DNA of 64,000 bases, taken from the NCBI GenBank assembly GCA_021737185.1, contig JAIPEL010000008.1:1-64000 (forward strand). The letters are read 5' to 3'. The DNA is from Desulfobacterales bacterium. Lineage in GTDB: Bacteria; Desulfobacterota; Desulfobacteria; Desulfobacterales; CAFBRK01. The position numbers were made by a program, and so were the translations under genes. This document shows, in pieces, positions 44,982 through 55,495 of this stretch. Every line of letters starts with the position of its first letter. Position 1 is the stretch's first letter. The notes beneath the pieces were generated by a model that had not been told where the DNA came from, ran no database searches, and was given only the letters and a program-made list of their open reading frames with translations.

Positions 44982-47061
44982 CTTCTTCTTCCAGCACGGC
45001 CTTGTGGCTCAGTCGGATCTTGCCGTCTCTGGAAATCTCCAGGACCTTGACCTTGAGCGGGTCTCCTTCCTTGACCACGTCGCTGACGCGCTTGATTCGG
45101 TGGGTAGACAACTGGGAGATGTGCACCAGGCCGTCGGTGCCCGGCATGAACTCGACAAAGGCCCCGAAATCAGTGACCTTGACCACCTTGCCGTCGTAGA
45201 TTTCTCCGATCTCGGGCTCCTTGGTGATTTCCTCGATGCGCCTTTTGGCGGCCTCGCCGTCTTCGGCGTTGACCGCGGCGATCTTGACCGTCCCGCTGTC
45301 GTCGATTTCGATGCGGGTGTTGGTTTCCGCCTGCAGGGCGCGCACGACTTTGCCGCCCGGGCCGATGATGTCCCGGATCTTGTCCGGATTGATGGTGATG
45401 GTGAACACCTTCGGCGCGTAGGGAGAGATGTCATTTCGAGGGTGGTCCAGGGTCGCCACCATCCGTTCGAGGATGAACAGCCGCCCCTCCCGCGCCTGGG
45501 AAAGGGCCGTTTTGAGAATGTCCCGGGAAAGCTCTTTGATCTTGATGTCCATCTGCAGGGCCGTGATGCCGTCGGCGGTCCCGGTCACCTTGAAGTCCAT
45601 GTCGCCGAAGTGGTCCTCGTCGCCGAGGATGTCGGAAAGAACCACCACCTGGTCGCCTTCTTTGATGAGGCCCATGGCGATGCCCGATACCGGTGCGGTG
45701 ATCGGCACGCCGCCGTCCATCAGGGCAAGACTGGCCGAACAGACGGTGCCCATGGAAGACGACCCGTTGGACTCGAGCACCTCCGAAACGATCCGGATGG
45801 TGTAGTCGAAATCCTCCTTGGCCGGCAGGATCCGCTCGATGGCACGGGTCGACAGGCCCCCGTGGCCGATGTCCCGCCGGCTGGGGCCAACCATCCGCTT
45901 GACCTCGCCCACGGAATAGGGCGGAAAGTTGTAGTGGAGCATGAACTGGCGGAACTCCTCGCCGATCAGGGTTTCCACCCGTTGTTCGTCCGGGCCGGAG
46001 CCGAGGGTCAGCACCCCGAGCACCTGGGTTTCTCCCCGGGTGAACAGGGCGCTGCCGTGGGGCCGGGGAAGCAGGCCCACCTCGCAGGTGATGGGCCGGA
46101 TTTCGTCGAACTTCCGGCCGTCCAGACGCCGGCCCTCCTTGAGAACCAGCTCGCGGGAGACCTTTTTTTGAAGGTCTCCGAGAATTTCGTAGACTTCTTT
46201 TTTCCGGTCCTGGTAAGTTTCTCCCAGGGATTCGAAAATTTCCGCCTTGAGGCTGCGAACGGCCTGCTGGCGGCTCATCTTGTCGGCAACGGTGACTGCC
46301 TGCTTAATCCGTTCCGCGGCATCGGCTTCGATCTTGCGGGCCAGCTCCTCGTCTTTTTCCGAAGGCACGAAGGCAATTTTCTCCTTGCCCAGGGTTTCTC
46401 TGAGCTTTTCCTGAAGATCGATCAGGGGCTGAATGGCCTCATGGCCGCGGAAGATCGCCTCGAGCATGTCCTCTTCGGAGGCGAATCTGCTTCCGCCTTC
46501 AACCATGACCACGCCCGTCCGGGAACCGGCCACGATGATGTTGATGTCGCAGCGGTCATATTCGGTGACCATGGGATTGATCTTGAATTCTCCGTCGATG
46601 AGCCCCACCCGCACGCTGGCAATGGGACCTTCGAATGGAATGTCGGAAATTTCCAGGGCCGCCGACGCGCCGACCATGGCCAGGACATCGGGATCGTTTT
46701 CCTGGTCCATGGACAGCACCGTTGCAATCACCTGGGTTTCAAATTTGTATCCCTTGGGAAACAGGGGGCGGATCGGCCGGTCGATCAGCCGGGCCGTCAG
46801 GGTTTCCTTTTCCGACGGCCGACCGATCTCCCGGCGAAAATAGTTGCCCGGAATCCGCCCGGCGGCATAAATCTTTTCCTGATATTCGACTGACAGAGGC
46901 AAAAAACCGACATCCCGCTCGTCTCTGGCCGACACCACCGTGACCAACACCACGGTCTCTCCATAGCTGACCACCACCGACCCTGAGGCCTGCTGGGCCA
47001 CCTTGCCGGCCTGTACACTCAGGGGCTTTCCCCCTACATCCGCTTTCAATAAAACTTCCAT
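44962..47061 (-). CDS. pnp: Polyribonucleotide nucleotidyltransferase
   Basis: 699 residues, the normal length. Two RNase PH cores (first with [12 protein letters not shown], second with [13 protein letters not shown]), an all-alpha linker, a KH domain ([13 protein letters not shown]) and an S1 domain ([20 protein letters not shown]). It degrades RNA 3' to 5' with phosphate and takes part in the degradosome. It is preceded by rpsO, the classic order, with 125 bp between them that may carry the pnp leader hairpin. Confidence 0.98.
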   Translation of the reverse strand: MEVLLKADVGGKPLSVQAGKVAQQASGSVVVSYGETVVLVTVVSARDERDVGFLPLSVEYQEKIYAAGRIPGNYFRREIGRPSEKETLTARLIDRPIRPLFPKGYKFETQVIATVLSMDQENDPDVLAMVGASAALEISDIPFEGPIASVRVGLIDGEFKINPMVTEYDRCDINIIVAGSRTGVVMVEGGSRFASEEDMLEAIFRGHEAIQPLIDLQEKLRETLGKEKIAFVPSEKDEELARKIEADAAERIKQAVTVADKMSRQQAVRSLKAEIFESLGETYQDRKKEVYEILGDLQKKVSRELVLKEGRRLDGRKFDEIRPITCEVGLLPRPHGSALFTRGETQVLGVLTLGSGPDEQRVETLIGEEFRQFMLHYNFPPYSVGEVKRMVGPSRRDIGHGGLSTRAIERILPAKEDFDYTIRIVSEVLESNGSSSMGTVCSASLALMDGGVPITAPVSGIAMGLIKEGDQVVVLSDILGDEDHFGDMDFKVTGTADGITALQMDIKIKELSRDILKTALSQAREGRLFILERMVATLDHPRNDISPYAPKVFTITINPDKIRDIIGPGGKVVRALQAETNTRIEIDDSGTVKIAAVNAEDGEAAKRRIEEITKEPEIGEIYDGKVVKVTDFGAFVEFMPGTDGLVHISQLSTHRIKRVSDVVKEGDPLKVKVLEISRDGKIRLSHKAVLEEEDGTSGQ

Positions 47062-47186
47062 AAATCTCTCCCTCTACCTTTCCCGCACAGGCCCCTGCCC
47101 GGCGGATTTCAGCCTTATCAGACAAACGCCGGCGCCGGACGCCCCATTGCGCCCTGTCTTTTCCCTGCGCCGTTTTCCGCTGAAGA

Positions 47187-47456
47187 CTATCGTCTCAGTC
47201 CCAGTCGCTCCAAAATGGCCCGGTACCGCTGAATGTCCTTACCCTTGACATAGTTGAGCAGCCGGCGGCGGCGGCCCACCAGCATCAGCAGGCCTCGACG
47301 GGAATGATGATCTTTTTTGTGAACCTTCATGTGCTCGGTGAGATACTGGATTCGATGGGTGAGCAGCCCGATTTGTACTTCCGGGGATCCGGTGTCCGTT
47401 TCGTGAAGCTTGTGTTGTTCGATCAAGCCTTTTTTGTCTTCCGTTGAAAAAACCAC
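47187..47456 (-). CDS. rpsO: Ribosomal protein S15 (uS15)
   Basis: 89 residues, with the S15 signatures [39 protein letters not shown] and a final LGLRR. It binds 16S rRNA at an early stage of 30S assembly. It lies 25 bp downstream of truB. Confidence 0.98.
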   Translation of the reverse strand: MVFSTEDKKGLIEQHKLHETDTGSPEVQIGLLTHRIQYLTEHMKVHKKDHHSRRGLLMLVGRRRRLLNYVKGKDIQRYRAILERLGLRR

Positions 47457-47481
47457 TTTTTTCGCCTCCTGTGCAGTGTCT

Positions 47482-48378
47482 TTATTCTTTTGTAAATACG
47501 CCGCAGTAAGTATATCGATCCGGGTCGTTTCCCGCCTCTAAGACCGCCACCAGGCGATCCCCGGAATCGACCACCTTGAATGCGCCCTTGGCCGGACCGG
47601 CAAGATCCGATGTCGTGATCGTCCGGCCGAAGGAGATCTTTTCGACCACCTGTCGATCTGCAACCGCCGCCGGCATGCTGCGAAGCGCCGAAGCCATGGG
47701 CAGGATCCGCGCGGCCAGGCTGCCGGCCTGCGCCTCTTGCTCGATCTGCTCCAGCGTCAGGGCCTCGTCGATCGAAAACCCGCTGCTTTTCAGCCGCCGC
47801 AGGGTTTTCAGATGGCCGCCGCAGCCGAGGCGACGGCCGATGTCCGCGCATAAGGTGCGGATGTAGGTGCCGGCCGAACAGGTCACGTCGAGTTCAATCT
47901 GCGGCAGATCGACGCCGATGACCTTGATGGACCGGATCTGAACCGCTCGCGCCGGTTTTTGGACCGGCGTCCCTTTCCGCGCTAGCTTGTACAACGGAAC
48001 GCCCCGATGTTTCAACGCAGAAAACGCCGGGGGCTGCTGGCGAAACTTCCCCCGGAACGCTTCCACGGCGGCCCGGATTTCCGCGATATCCGGCTTTCCG
48101 GGATCGCATTCGGCCACCACCGTTCCGGTGGCATCCTGGGTGTCGGTTTCTACGCCCAGGGTCATCAAGGCCCGGTAACGCTTCTCGCTGTCGAGAAAAA
48201 ACCGGGCCAGGCGGGTCGCCCGATTCAGGCAGCAGACCAGAACACCGGTGGCGAAGGGGTCCAGTGTTCCGGCATGGCCTGCCTTGCGGGCGCCGGCCGC
48301 TTTTTTTACCCTGGAGACGACCTTTGCCGAGCTGATCCCCTCGGGTTTGTCGACCAGGAGAATCCCGTCCAGATCCAT
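47482..48378 (-). CDS. truB: tRNA pseudouridine(55) synthase
   Basis: 298 residues. The catalytic Asp is in [16 protein letters not shown] near residue 41; [15 protein letters not shown] and [12 protein letters not shown] are further TruB blocks. It makes pseudouridine 55 in the T loop of tRNAs. A C-terminal PUA-like domain is present. It ends 25 bp before rpsO. Confidence 0.97.
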   Translation of the reverse strand: MDLDGILLVDKPEGISSAKVVSRVKKAAGARKAGHAGTLDPFATGVLVCCLNRATRLARFFLDSEKRYRALMTLGVETDTQDATGTVVAECDPGKPDIAEIRAAVEAFRGKFRQQPPAFSALKHRGVPLYKLARKGTPVQKPARAVQIRSIKVIGVDLPQIELDVTCSAGTYIRTLCADIGRRLGCGGHLKTLRRLKSSGFSIDEALTLEQIEQEAQAGSLAARILPMASALRSMPAAVADRQVVEKISFGRTITTSDLAGPAKGAFKVVDSGDRLVAVLEAGNDPDRYTYCGVFTKE

Positions 48379-48403
48379 TTCGGACGCACCTGTATCACCC
48401 CGG

Positions 48404-49375
48404 TCAGAGGGTGTTGGCCAGACGGATCAGGTCCGACTTGATCCTCGAGAGCCGATCCTCGACGCTGTAGCCGGCGGCGCTTGCATGACCCCCGCCGCCG
48501 TATGCGGCGGCGAACCGGGCAACATCGACGCTGCCGTCGGACCGGAGACTGACATGGTAGCGATGACCATGGCCGGTCTTCGGAGCTCCATTTTCATTTT
48601 CCTGGATCAGGGCGGCCACCTTGACGTCTTCGATGCTCCGGGCATAGTTGATCAGGCCGTCGCTGTCCTCGGGCCGGGTGCCGGTTTCCTCGAGCATGTC
48701 CCGGGTCAACACCATCATGGACAGCTTCCCATTGGGTGCCAGTTCGATGGAGTCCAGCGCCAGGTTCAACAGTTTGATGCGCCCCAAGGAATAGGTGCCG
48801 TACACTTGTTTGGCGACCCGATAGGGGTCTACGCCGAGGCCCACCATTTTTTCGCATATGGCAAACGCCGCCTGGTTCGTGTTGGAAAACCGGAACGAAC
48901 CGGTGTCGGTCAAAATGCCGGTATAGATGGCTGCAGCAATGGAAGCGTCCATTTCCACGCCCAGCCGCTGAATGAGCCGATACAAAATTTCGGCAGTGGC
49001 GCAGGCTGTTTCGTCTACGATGCGATGGTGGCCGAACCCGGTATTGGTGACGTGATGGTCGATGTTGAGAATCACCGGGAGCTTTGAAACCTGCTCCGCC
49101 GCTTCCCCGACACGCTCCAGATTTCCGCAGTCGAGGATGACCGCCGTGTCAAACTGGGCGAAATCCTCGATGCGGCGGACCACCTGATCCACCAGAGGAA
49201 GAAATCGGTAGACGGCCGGAATCGGCGTTTCGTTGTACAGAACCGCTTCTTTTCCCAGCCGTTTCAGGGCCACGCCCAGGGCGACCAGGGAGCCGATGGC
49301 GTCTCCGTCCGGGTTGGTATGGGATACCAGCAGTACCCGGCGGCTTTTTTTCAGGCAAAGAAGCAGTTCATCCAT
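48404..49375 (-). CDS. nrnA: DHH/DHHA1 phosphoesterase, NrnA-like
   Basis: 323 residues. DHH domain motifs: SHTNPDGDAIGSLVAL near residue 19, VILDCGN, and NIDHHVTNTGFG; the DHHA1 end has AYGGGGHASAAGYS. These are oligoribonuclease (nanoRNase)/pAp phosphatase enzymes. It starts inside the last codons of rbfA (8-bp overlap), the usual deltaproteobacterial order. Confidence 0.93.
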   Translation of the reverse strand: MDELLLCLKKSRRVLLVSHTNPDGDAIGSLVALGVALKRLGKEAVLYNETPIPAVYRFLPLVDQVVRRIEDFAQFDTAVILDCGNLERVGEAAEQVSKLPVILNIDHHVTNTGFGHHRIVDETACATAEILYRLIQRLGVEMDASIAAAIYTGILTDTGSFRFSNTNQAAFAICEKMVGLGVDPYRVAKQVYGTYSLGRIKLLNLALDSIELAPNGKLSMMVLTRDMLEETGTRPEDSDGLINYARSIEDVKVAALIQENENGAPKTGHGHRYHVSLRSDGSVDVARFAAAYGGGGHASAAGYSVEDRLSRIKSDLIRLANTL

Positions 49376-49721
49376 CGTGGGACCTGATATCGTTCAGCAG
49401 TTCTTCGATCCGCGATCCATAGTCGTAAGAGGTGTCGTAAAAGAACTCGAAATCCGGCATGTAGCGCAGGTCGAGCTCTCTTCCCAGAAACCGCTTGAGC
49501 ACGCCCTGTGCCTGGAAAAAGGCGCCGGCCACCTCTTCCGGGCTTCCTTTCCCCCCTGTCATGACAAAGTAGACGCGGCCATGTCGCAGGTCCTTGGACA
49601 TTTTCACGCCGGTGATCAGCACCCACTGCAGGCGCGGATCCTTGACCTCCCGGAGAAGGATGTCAGACAGGGCCCGCTGAATCAACGCTGCGACGCGATC
49701 GGCCCGAGCATACGGTCTCAT
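49368..49721 (-). CDS. rbfA: Ribosome-binding factor A
   Basis: 117 residues, KH-type fold with RVAALIQRALSDIL, VTGVKMSKDLRHGRVYF and the final PDFEFFYDTSYDYGSRIEELL. It helps 30S maturation. It overlaps the DUF503 gene by 4 bp. Confidence 0.95.
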   Translation of the reverse strand: MRPYARADRVAALIQRALSDILLREVKDPRLQWVLITGVKMSKDLRHGRVYFVMTGGKGSPEEVAGAFFQAQGVLKRFLGRELDLRYMPDFEFFYDTSYDYGSRIEELLNDIRSHDG

Positions 49722-50005
49722 ATCGTCATGAGCTCCATTTCCGAATCGACGATCTCGGCAAGGCCCGCATCGTCGATCATGTTCAGGATCTTGTCGAGTT
49801 TCGAGTTGACCAGCGAACGGCTGTTGCCGACCAGGGCGAAGCCGATTTCAGCCCGGTGGTATACGTCGTTGGCGCCGACCTCGGCCACCGATGCATTGAA
49901 TCCGTTCCGGACCTTGGCGATGACTGCCTTGACTACCCTTCTCTTTGCTTTCAGGCTGCGGCAGTCGTGGATCCGCAACGTGATGACGCCAAACCCGATG
50001 ACCAT
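49718..50005 (-). CDS. DUF503 family protein
   Basis: 95 residues with the family pattern IHDCRSLKAKRRVVKAVIAKVRNGFNASVAE. A small protein found between infB and rbfA in many bacteria; role unknown, presumably in RNA or ribosome biology by context. Confidence 0.93.
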   Translation of the reverse strand: MVIGFGVITLRIHDCRSLKAKRRVVKAVIAKVRNGFNASVAEVGANDVYHRAEIGFALVGNSRSLVNSKLDKILNMIDDAGLAEIVDSEMELMTI

Positions 50006-50032
50006 GTTGGGGTACCGTTACCGGATAACGCG

Positions 50033-52675
50033 TTACTTTAACTCCGGTTTGATTTCTTCAAGGTAGTAGCATTCCATGATGTCGCCGACCTTGATGTCGT
50101 TGAACTTTTCAACGTTGATGCCGCATTCGTAGCCGCTGGCCACCTCCTTGATGTCGTCCTTGTAGCGGCGCAAAGAGCCGATCTTCCCGTCGTAGATGAT
50201 GACCCCTTCTCTCAGAACTCGGATGTTCTGGTTCCGTTGGATGCGGCCGTCGGTCACATAGCAGCCGGCGATGGTTCCCACTTTCGGCACGTGGAAGGTC
50301 TGTCGCACCTCGGCTCGGCCCAGCAGCCGTTCTTCGAAGGTCGATTCCATCATGCCGACCATGGCGTCCTTGATGTCCTTGATGGCGTTGTAGATCACGT
50401 CGTAGAATCTCATGTCGACGTGTTCTTCCTGGGCCATTTCGTGCACCTTCGGGTTCGGGCGGACGTTGAATCCCAATATGATGGCATCGGAAACCGCTGC
50501 CAGCGAAACATCGGACTCGGTGATCGTTCCCGTGGCCGAATGGATCACATTGATCCTGACCTCCTCGGTGGACAGGTCCGTGAGAGAATCCTTGAGGGCC
50601 TCGATGGAGCCGTGGACATCGGCCTTGATGATCAGGTTCAACTCCTTGACGTCTTCTTCCTTCATTTTGTCAAAGAGGCTCTCGAGGGTGACCCGGCTCG
50701 ACTTGGCAAGCTCCAGGGCCCGCTGCTTGCCCAACCGGTGTTCGCTGACCTGCTTTGCCGCCTTTTCGTCCTCCAAGGCCACCATCTCGTCTCCGGCGAC
50801 CGGCACTCCGGAAAGGCCGAGGATCTCCACGGGGATGGACGGCCCGGCCGAATCCACATGCTGACCGCGGTCGTTGATCATGGCCCGGATCTTTCCGTAG
50901 TGGACGCCGCAGACCACGGACTGTCCTGTGGAAAGCGTTCCACCCTGGATCAACACCGTGGCCACCGGACCGCGGCCGGAGTCGAGCTTGGCCTCGATGA
51001 CATGGCCCCGAGCGAGCTTGTCCGGATTGGCCTTGAGCTCCAGCACCTCGGCTTGAAGCAGGATCATATCGAGCAGTTCGTCGATGCCGGTTTTTTGTTT
51101 GGCAGACACATGAACGAAGATCGTGTCTCCGCCCCAGTCTTCGGGCACGAGACCCGACTCGGCAAGCTGGCGAATGACCTTGTCCGGATCGGCATTGGCC
51201 TTGTCGATCTTGTTGATCGCCACGATGATCGGGACCCCCGCCGCCCGGGAGTGGTTGATCGCCTCGATGGTCTGGGGCATGACCCCGTCGTCTGCTGCCA
51301 CGACCAGGACCACGATATCGGTGACCCCGGCGCCGCGGGCGCGCATGGCGGTAAAGGCTTCGTGGCCGGGCGTGTCGAGAAAGGAGATCAGGCCGCTGGC
51401 GGTCGGCACCGAGTATGCACCGATATGCTGCGTGATGCCGCCGGCCTCGGTTTCAGTCACATGAGTTTTTCGAATGACATCCAGAAGCGAGGTCTTGCCG
51501 TGATCGACGTGGCCCATGATGGTGACCACCGGATACCGGGTGACCCGCTCTCCGGCCTCGTCTTCTGCGATAGCGCTGAGTACGGCTTCCTCTTCGAAGG
51601 CTGCCCTTTCCACCTCATAGCCGAACTCGGCGGCGACCAGGGAGGCGGTTTCAAAATCGATGGTCTGATTGACCGTCGCCATCACCCCCATGGTCATCAG
51701 TTGTTTGATCATGTCGCCGGCTTTGATGCCCATTCGCTTTGCCAAGTCCGACAGCATGATGGCTTCGTCGATCTTGATCCGCCGCTTGATGGCCTTGGGT
51801 GTCGTGATCTGGGTCTTCTGGCCCTTTGCCGGCTTTGCCTTGGCCGCTTTTCGTCCCTTTTTCCCGCGGACCTTGGCTGCGTCGTAGAGGTCCTGGCCTT
51901 CGACGACTTCCTTTCGGCGGAAGGAAATTTTCTTCTTGAAGAATTTTTTGTCCCGTGACGGCTCTTCGGTTTTTTTCCGGCCCCGTCGGTCGGGCTTTTC
52001 GGACTCCGAGGCAGCCACCGGAGGCGATTCCGGCTCCGGGGTCGGCTCGTGCTTCGGTTCAGAAGGTTTGACCCTCTCCGGCGGCGGTGCCACCGGAAGC
52101 TTGATGATTTTGGCGGCAGCCTCCTTTTTCCCCTTCTTTTTTTTGGCCGGTTTTGCCGGGGCCTCTTTTTCAGCCTCGGAAGGCTCCGGTGAAGCTTCGG
52201 CCGAAGGTTCCGAAGGCTCTTCGGCCGCCGGACCGGCTTCGGCTTCGGCAGCAGGCTCGGTCTTACTTGCCTCCTCTTCCGGCGCGGCCTCTTCTTTTTC
52301 CGGCTCCTGGATCTCTTCGGGTTCAGGCGCGGAGAGGGCTTCGGCTTCAGGGGCCCCTTGTGCCTGCGTAGCGACTTGCGAAGCGGCTTCTTCGGCCTCT
52401 TCGGCAGTTTCCGGCGCGGTCTCTTCGACCGGCGCGGCTTCGGGTGCCTGCTTTTTCCGACGGCGAATGACGGTCGGCTTCACCCGAGTCACTTCCACAG
52501 CGACGTCTCCTGCTTTTTTGCCGCGGAGCGCCTTCTTTATTGAATCGACCTCTTCCTCGTCGAATGCACTCATATGGCTTTTTACTTCGAAGCCGTTTTC
52601 ACGGAGCTGTTCGATGAGAACTTTATTGGTCATGTTCAATTCTCTGGCAAGTTCATAGACTCTGATCTTTGCCAT
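50033..52675 (-). CDS. infB: Translation initiation factor IF-2
   Basis: 880 residues. An N-terminal IF2N helix ([18 protein letters not shown]) is followed by about 200 residues of Ala/Glu/Pro/Lys low complexity and the GTPase core with [27 protein letters not shown] and NKIDK. The beta-barrel domains and C2 end with [13 protein letters not shown]. It brings initiator tRNA to the 30S subunit. It is 39 bp downstream of nusA. Confidence 0.98.
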   Translation of the reverse strand: MAKIRVYELARELNMTNKVLIEQLRENGFEVKSHMSAFDEEEVDSIKKALRGKKAGDVAVEVTRVKPTVIRRRKKQAPEAAPVEETAPETAEEAEEAASQVATQAQGAPEAEALSAPEPEEIQEPEKEEAAPEEEASKTEPAAEAEAGPAAEEPSEPSAEASPEPSEAEKEAPAKPAKKKKGKKEAAAKIIKLPVAPPPERVKPSEPKHEPTPEPESPPVAASESEKPDRRGRKKTEEPSRDKKFFKKKISFRRKEVVEGQDLYDAAKVRGKKGRKAAKAKPAKGQKTQITTPKAIKRRIKIDEAIMLSDLAKRMGIKAGDMIKQLMTMGVMATVNQTIDFETASLVAAEFGYEVERAAFEEEAVLSAIAEDEAGERVTRYPVVTIMGHVDHGKTSLLDVIRKTHVTETEAGGITQHIGAYSVPTASGLISFLDTPGHEAFTAMRARGAGVTDIVVLVVAADDGVMPQTIEAINHSRAAGVPIIVAINKIDKANADPDKVIRQLAESGLVPEDWGGDTIFVHVSAKQKTGIDELLDMILLQAEVLELKANPDKLARGHVIEAKLDSGRGPVATVLIQGGTLSTGQSVVCGVHYGKIRAMINDRGQHVDSAGPSIPVEILGLSGVPVAGDEMVALEDEKAAKQVSEHRLGKQRALELAKSSRVTLESLFDKMKEEDVKELNLIIKADVHGSIEALKDSLTDLSTEEVRINVIHSATGTITESDVSLAAVSDAIILGFNVRPNPKVHEMAQEEHVDMRFYDVIYNAIKDIKDAMVGMMESTFEERLLGRAEVRQTFHVPKVGTIAGCYVTDGRIQRNQNIRVLREGVIIYDGKIGSLRRYKDDIKEVASGYECGINVEKFNDIKVGDIMECYYLEEIKPELK

Positions 52676-52714
52676 TCATCCCCCTCGGGTCCTTTTCGGT
52701 GACGGGCATTTTCC

Positions 52715-54217
52715 TCAAGAAGAAGCGCCGTCGTTGTTTTCTTCTTTTTCTTCTTCGGTCTCCGGAAGCATTTCTTGTTTTTCGGATCCGGACGCCTCGT
52801 CTTCCACCTGGGCGGCGGGTTCGGCCCCCCCTTCCGGGAGGTCCGATGTTTCCTCAGAAGAATCCTGTTTTTCCGGGGGCTCTTTGCCGGCTTCAGTTTC
52901 TTGGTCTTCTTCAGGCGCTCTTTCAGGCTCCCCGCCGCCGGCCGCCGCCGCTTCTTTCTCTTCGGCTTCCGCCTGTGCGGCGGCTTCTGCAGCAGCTTGA
53001 GCCTCCTCGATCAGGGACACCGCCTTTTCTTCATCCATGTCCCGGATCTGCATCAATTCTTCCACACTGGCCCGGCCGAGTTCTTCGACAGAGAAGAGAC
53101 CGCTTTCATAAAGGGCGTCGGCCAGGCCGATGCTGACCCCCTCCATATTCATCAACGACTCATATCCGTCCTTCATGGCCTGGCTGTAGCGGCTTTCGCT
53201 CTTCACATCCAGGTGCCATCCGGTCAGCTTCGACGCCAGACGGACGTTTTGTCCTCTTTTGCCGATGGCAACGGAAAGAAATTCGTCCGGCACGATGACC
53301 TCCATGGACTGGTTTTCTTCGTCGATGATCACCCGGGAGATCTCCGCCGGGGCCAGGGCGTTGCAGACGAATTTGGCCGGATCCACATGCCACGGAATGA
53401 TGTCGATCTTTTCTCCCCGAAGCTCCTGGACGACGTTTTGCACCCGGCTTCCTTTCATGCCAACGCAGGCGCCGACCGGGTCGATGTCCAGATCATTGGA
53501 GGAGACGGCGATTTTCGCCCGGCTGCCGGGTTCTCGGGCGGCGGTGACGATGTTAACGATTCCCTCGCTGATTTCCGGAACCTCGGTTCGAAACAGGTGA
53601 ATCAAAAATTCGGGATGGGTCCGGGACAGAATAATCTGGGGACCCCGCGACTCGTGAAGCACATCCACGATGTATGCCCTGATCCGGTCCCCGCGGCGGT
53701 AAGACTCCCGGGGAACCTGCTCCCGGGTCGGAAGCACGCCTTCGGTCTGCCCCAGGTTGACGATGAGATTTCCCTTCTCTATGCGCTGGACGATGCCGTT
53801 GATGACCTCGCCCTTCCGGTCGATGAAATTGGTAAACACCGCATCCCGCTCGGCGTCTTTCATTTTCTGGATGATCACCTGCTTGGCGGACTGGGCCGCG
53901 ATCCGCCCGAAGGTGGTGGTATCCATTTTGACCCCGAGACTGTCTCCGACCTCGCACTCGGGATCGAGCTGCCGGCCCTCTTCGATGCCGATCTCCAGAT
54001 CAGGTTCAGCGACCTCTTCGACCACTTCCTTGAACTGGAAGACTTCAAGTTCGCCGTTTTCCTCGTTGTACTGGACTTCGATGTCGACACTGCTTCCGAA
54101 GCGCTTGCGCGCGGCGGACCGCAACGCCTCTTCCAGGGCCTGAATCAGAATTCCCCGGTCGATTCCCTTGTCCCTGCTGACCTGTTCGACCACACGTTTT
54201 ATGTCTGCGATAAACAT
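52715..54217 (-). CDS. nusA: Transcription termination/antitermination factor NusA
   Basis: 500 residues. NusA N domain (about 1-130), S1 domain ([18 protein letters not shown]), two KH domains ([34 protein letters not shown]) and one helix-hairpin repeat ([22 protein letters not shown]). The last 95 residues are an acidic Glu/Ala/Ser tail, not the second acidic repeat of E. coli. It lies 2 bp from rimP. Confidence 0.97.
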   Translation of the reverse strand: MFIADIKRVVEQVSRDKGIDRGILIQALEEALRSAARKRFGSSVDIEVQYNEENGELEVFQFKEVVEEVAEPDLEIGIEEGRQLDPECEVGDSLGVKMDTTTFGRIAAQSAKQVIIQKMKDAERDAVFTNFIDRKGEVINGIVQRIEKGNLIVNLGQTEGVLPTREQVPRESYRRGDRIRAYIVDVLHESRGPQIILSRTHPEFLIHLFRTEVPEISEGIVNIVTAAREPGSRAKIAVSSNDLDIDPVGACVGMKGSRVQNVVQELRGEKIDIIPWHVDPAKFVCNALAPAEISRVIIDEENQSMEVIVPDEFLSVAIGKRGQNVRLASKLTGWHLDVKSESRYSQAMKDGYESLMNMEGVSIGLADALYESGLFSVEELGRASVEELMQIRDMDEEKAVSLIEEAQAAAEAAAQAEAEEKEAAAAGGGEPERAPEEDQETEAGKEPPEKQDSSEETSDLPEGGAEPAAQVEDEASGSEKQEMLPETEEEKEENNDGASS

Positions 54218-54219
54218 CC

Positions 54220-54693
54220 CTATTCTCCGTCTACCAGTCGAGCCCTACGAATTTGCTTCAGGGGTATTGCAACGGCGCCCTCGACCGTCTCCAGCAGGAC
54301 CTCTCCTCCGGAGACGCCCTTCAGAATGCCGGTAAAGTTTTTCTTCCCTTGCCACGAAGGTGAAACGCTGATCTTTGCCCTTCGATCCCGAAATCGATCG
54401 TAGTCGGAAGTTTTTCCCAGGGGACGCTCCGGTCCAGGGGACGAAACCTCCAGGCTGTAAGGCCCGATGTCGTCGAGGCTCACGTCGAGCCAGTCGCTTA
54501 CCTGGCGGCTGATCCAGGCGCAGTCTTCCAGGGAGACTCCTTCCGGTCTGTCGATGTACAGCCGAAGCACCCGACCGCCGCGGTCCCGAAGATATTCGGC
54601 ATGAACCAGTTCGATGCCTTCTGCTGCGCACAGCGGTTCGGCAAACCGGTTGACCCGTTCTATCACCAGCGCTTCCTTTTCCGGCCCGGTCAT
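54220..54693 (-). CDS. rimP: Ribosome maturation factor RimP
   Basis: 157 residues from the ATG at 54691-54693. Motifs: ELVHAEYLRDRGGRVLRLYIDRP, LEVSSPGPERPL and the C-terminal Sm-like part with LKQIRRARL. The frame stays open to a TTG at 54777, but those 28 residues are outside the family and start at a terminator. It acts in 30S assembly and heads the rimP-nusA-infB operon. Confidence 0.92.
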   Translation of the reverse strand: MTGPEKEALVIERVNRFAEPLCAAEGIELVHAEYLRDRGGRVLRLYIDRPEGVSLEDCAWISRQVSDWLDVSLDDIGPYSLEVSSPGPERPLGKTSDYDRFRDRRAKISVSPSWQGKKNFTGILKGVSGGEVLLETVEGAVAIPLKQIRRARLVDGE

Positions 54694-54768
54694 CCGGCCG
54701 TCCCGACGGCGGTCATCCGCTGCGGGGGGAAGATCTTTTTTCTTGCTTGCCGACAAAGCCGCCCCTTT

Positions 54769-54794
54769 AAAAAACAAAAACGGGCACTCGCCCG
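54769..54794 (-). terminator. Intrinsic terminator after tRNA-Gly
   Basis: Read on the minus strand, CGGGC-GAGT-GCCCG is followed by TTTTTGTTTTTT. It stops transcription coming from the tRNA gene before rimP, or attenuates it. Confidence 0.85.
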
Positions 54795-54939
54795 TTTCGG
54801 TTAATCCAAGATGGTCGGTCTACTTGTTGTTGGATCGGAGAACGCTATCCGTTCATGGTGTCACCATCCGTTCATCAACCTAGCCCGTAAATCCAACCAT
54901 CTCAGACAAACCCAAAACCGAAAACGGCGTAAAATTCTG

Positions 54940-55015
54940 TGGAGCGGGCAACGAGATTCGAACTCGCGACACCAAGCTTGGGAAGCTTGTACTCTACCAG
55001 CTGAGCTATGCCCGC
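54940..55015 (-). tRNA. tRNA-Gly(CCC)
   Basis: 76 nt including the encoded CCA. Acceptor GCGGGCA pairs with TGCCCGC; the anticodon stem CAAGC/GCTTG encloses TTCCCAA, so the anticodon is CCC (reads GGG). The T arm GCGAGTTCGAATCTCG... has the TTCGAAT loop. The rimP operon follows on the same strand. Confidence 0.96.
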
Positions 55016-55069
55016 AAACCAGACGAAATAAATAGGACAAAAAACTAGAGTTGTCAATAGGTTTCTAGT

Positions 55070-55402
55070 TCAGGAAAGGAGGCGCCGAATAGAAAGCAGC
55101 TCGTTTCGGATGGCTTGGATATCGAAGTCGCCGGAGCCGGCTGCTGAAGCGGTTCTTGCGTTTCCCAGAACGCGGCGGGCGCCTTCGATGGTGAATTTTT
55201 TTTCGTACAGGAGGTTCTTGATGGTCAGAACGGTTTCGATGTCCTTTTTCCGATAGAGGCGCTGCCCCGACGGGGTCCGCTTCGGGTGCATCCTCCGAAA
55301 CTCGTTTTCCCAGAACCGAAGGACATAGGCGGGAACACCGGTGATCCGACTGACCTCGCCGATTCGAAAATAGAGCTTGTCCGGGATCTGGACTTTTTCC
55401 AT
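55070..55402 (-). CDS. MerR-family regulator
   Basis: 110 residues. N-terminal winged helix: FRIGEVSRITGVPAYVLRFWENEF and PSGQRLYRKKDIETVLTIKNLL. The short C-terminal part has no cysteine for metal sensing. This short MerR protein regularly follows pheT (in proteobacteria after ihfA). Target unknown. Confidence 0.92.
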   Translation of the reverse strand: MEKVQIPDKLYFRIGEVSRITGVPAYVLRFWENEFRRMHPKRTPSGQRLYRKKDIETVLTIKNLLYEKKFTIEGARRVLGNARTASAAGSGDFDIQAIRNELLSIRRLLS

Positions 55403-55495
55403 CGTCCCTCGGCCATGGGGTGGAATGCATCTCAGGTCTTTGACGAAGCGATTCTACCACAAATCGGTCCGATCACCAACGCTCCTCCGCCGGCG

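Noticed and set aside
44812-46893. 693-codon plus-strand frame opposite pnp
   Set aside because: It is antisense to a full-length, certain pnp gene and its product has no family pattern; high GC makes such shadow frames common.
50237-51958. 573-codon plus-strand frame opposite infB, and similar long frames opposite nusA (52775-54403), clpB (2221-3729) and the DUF1841 fusion (5729-7207)
   Set aside because: Each mirrors a confident gene on the other strand and has His/Asp/Gly-rich sequence typical of antisense reading in GC-rich DNA.
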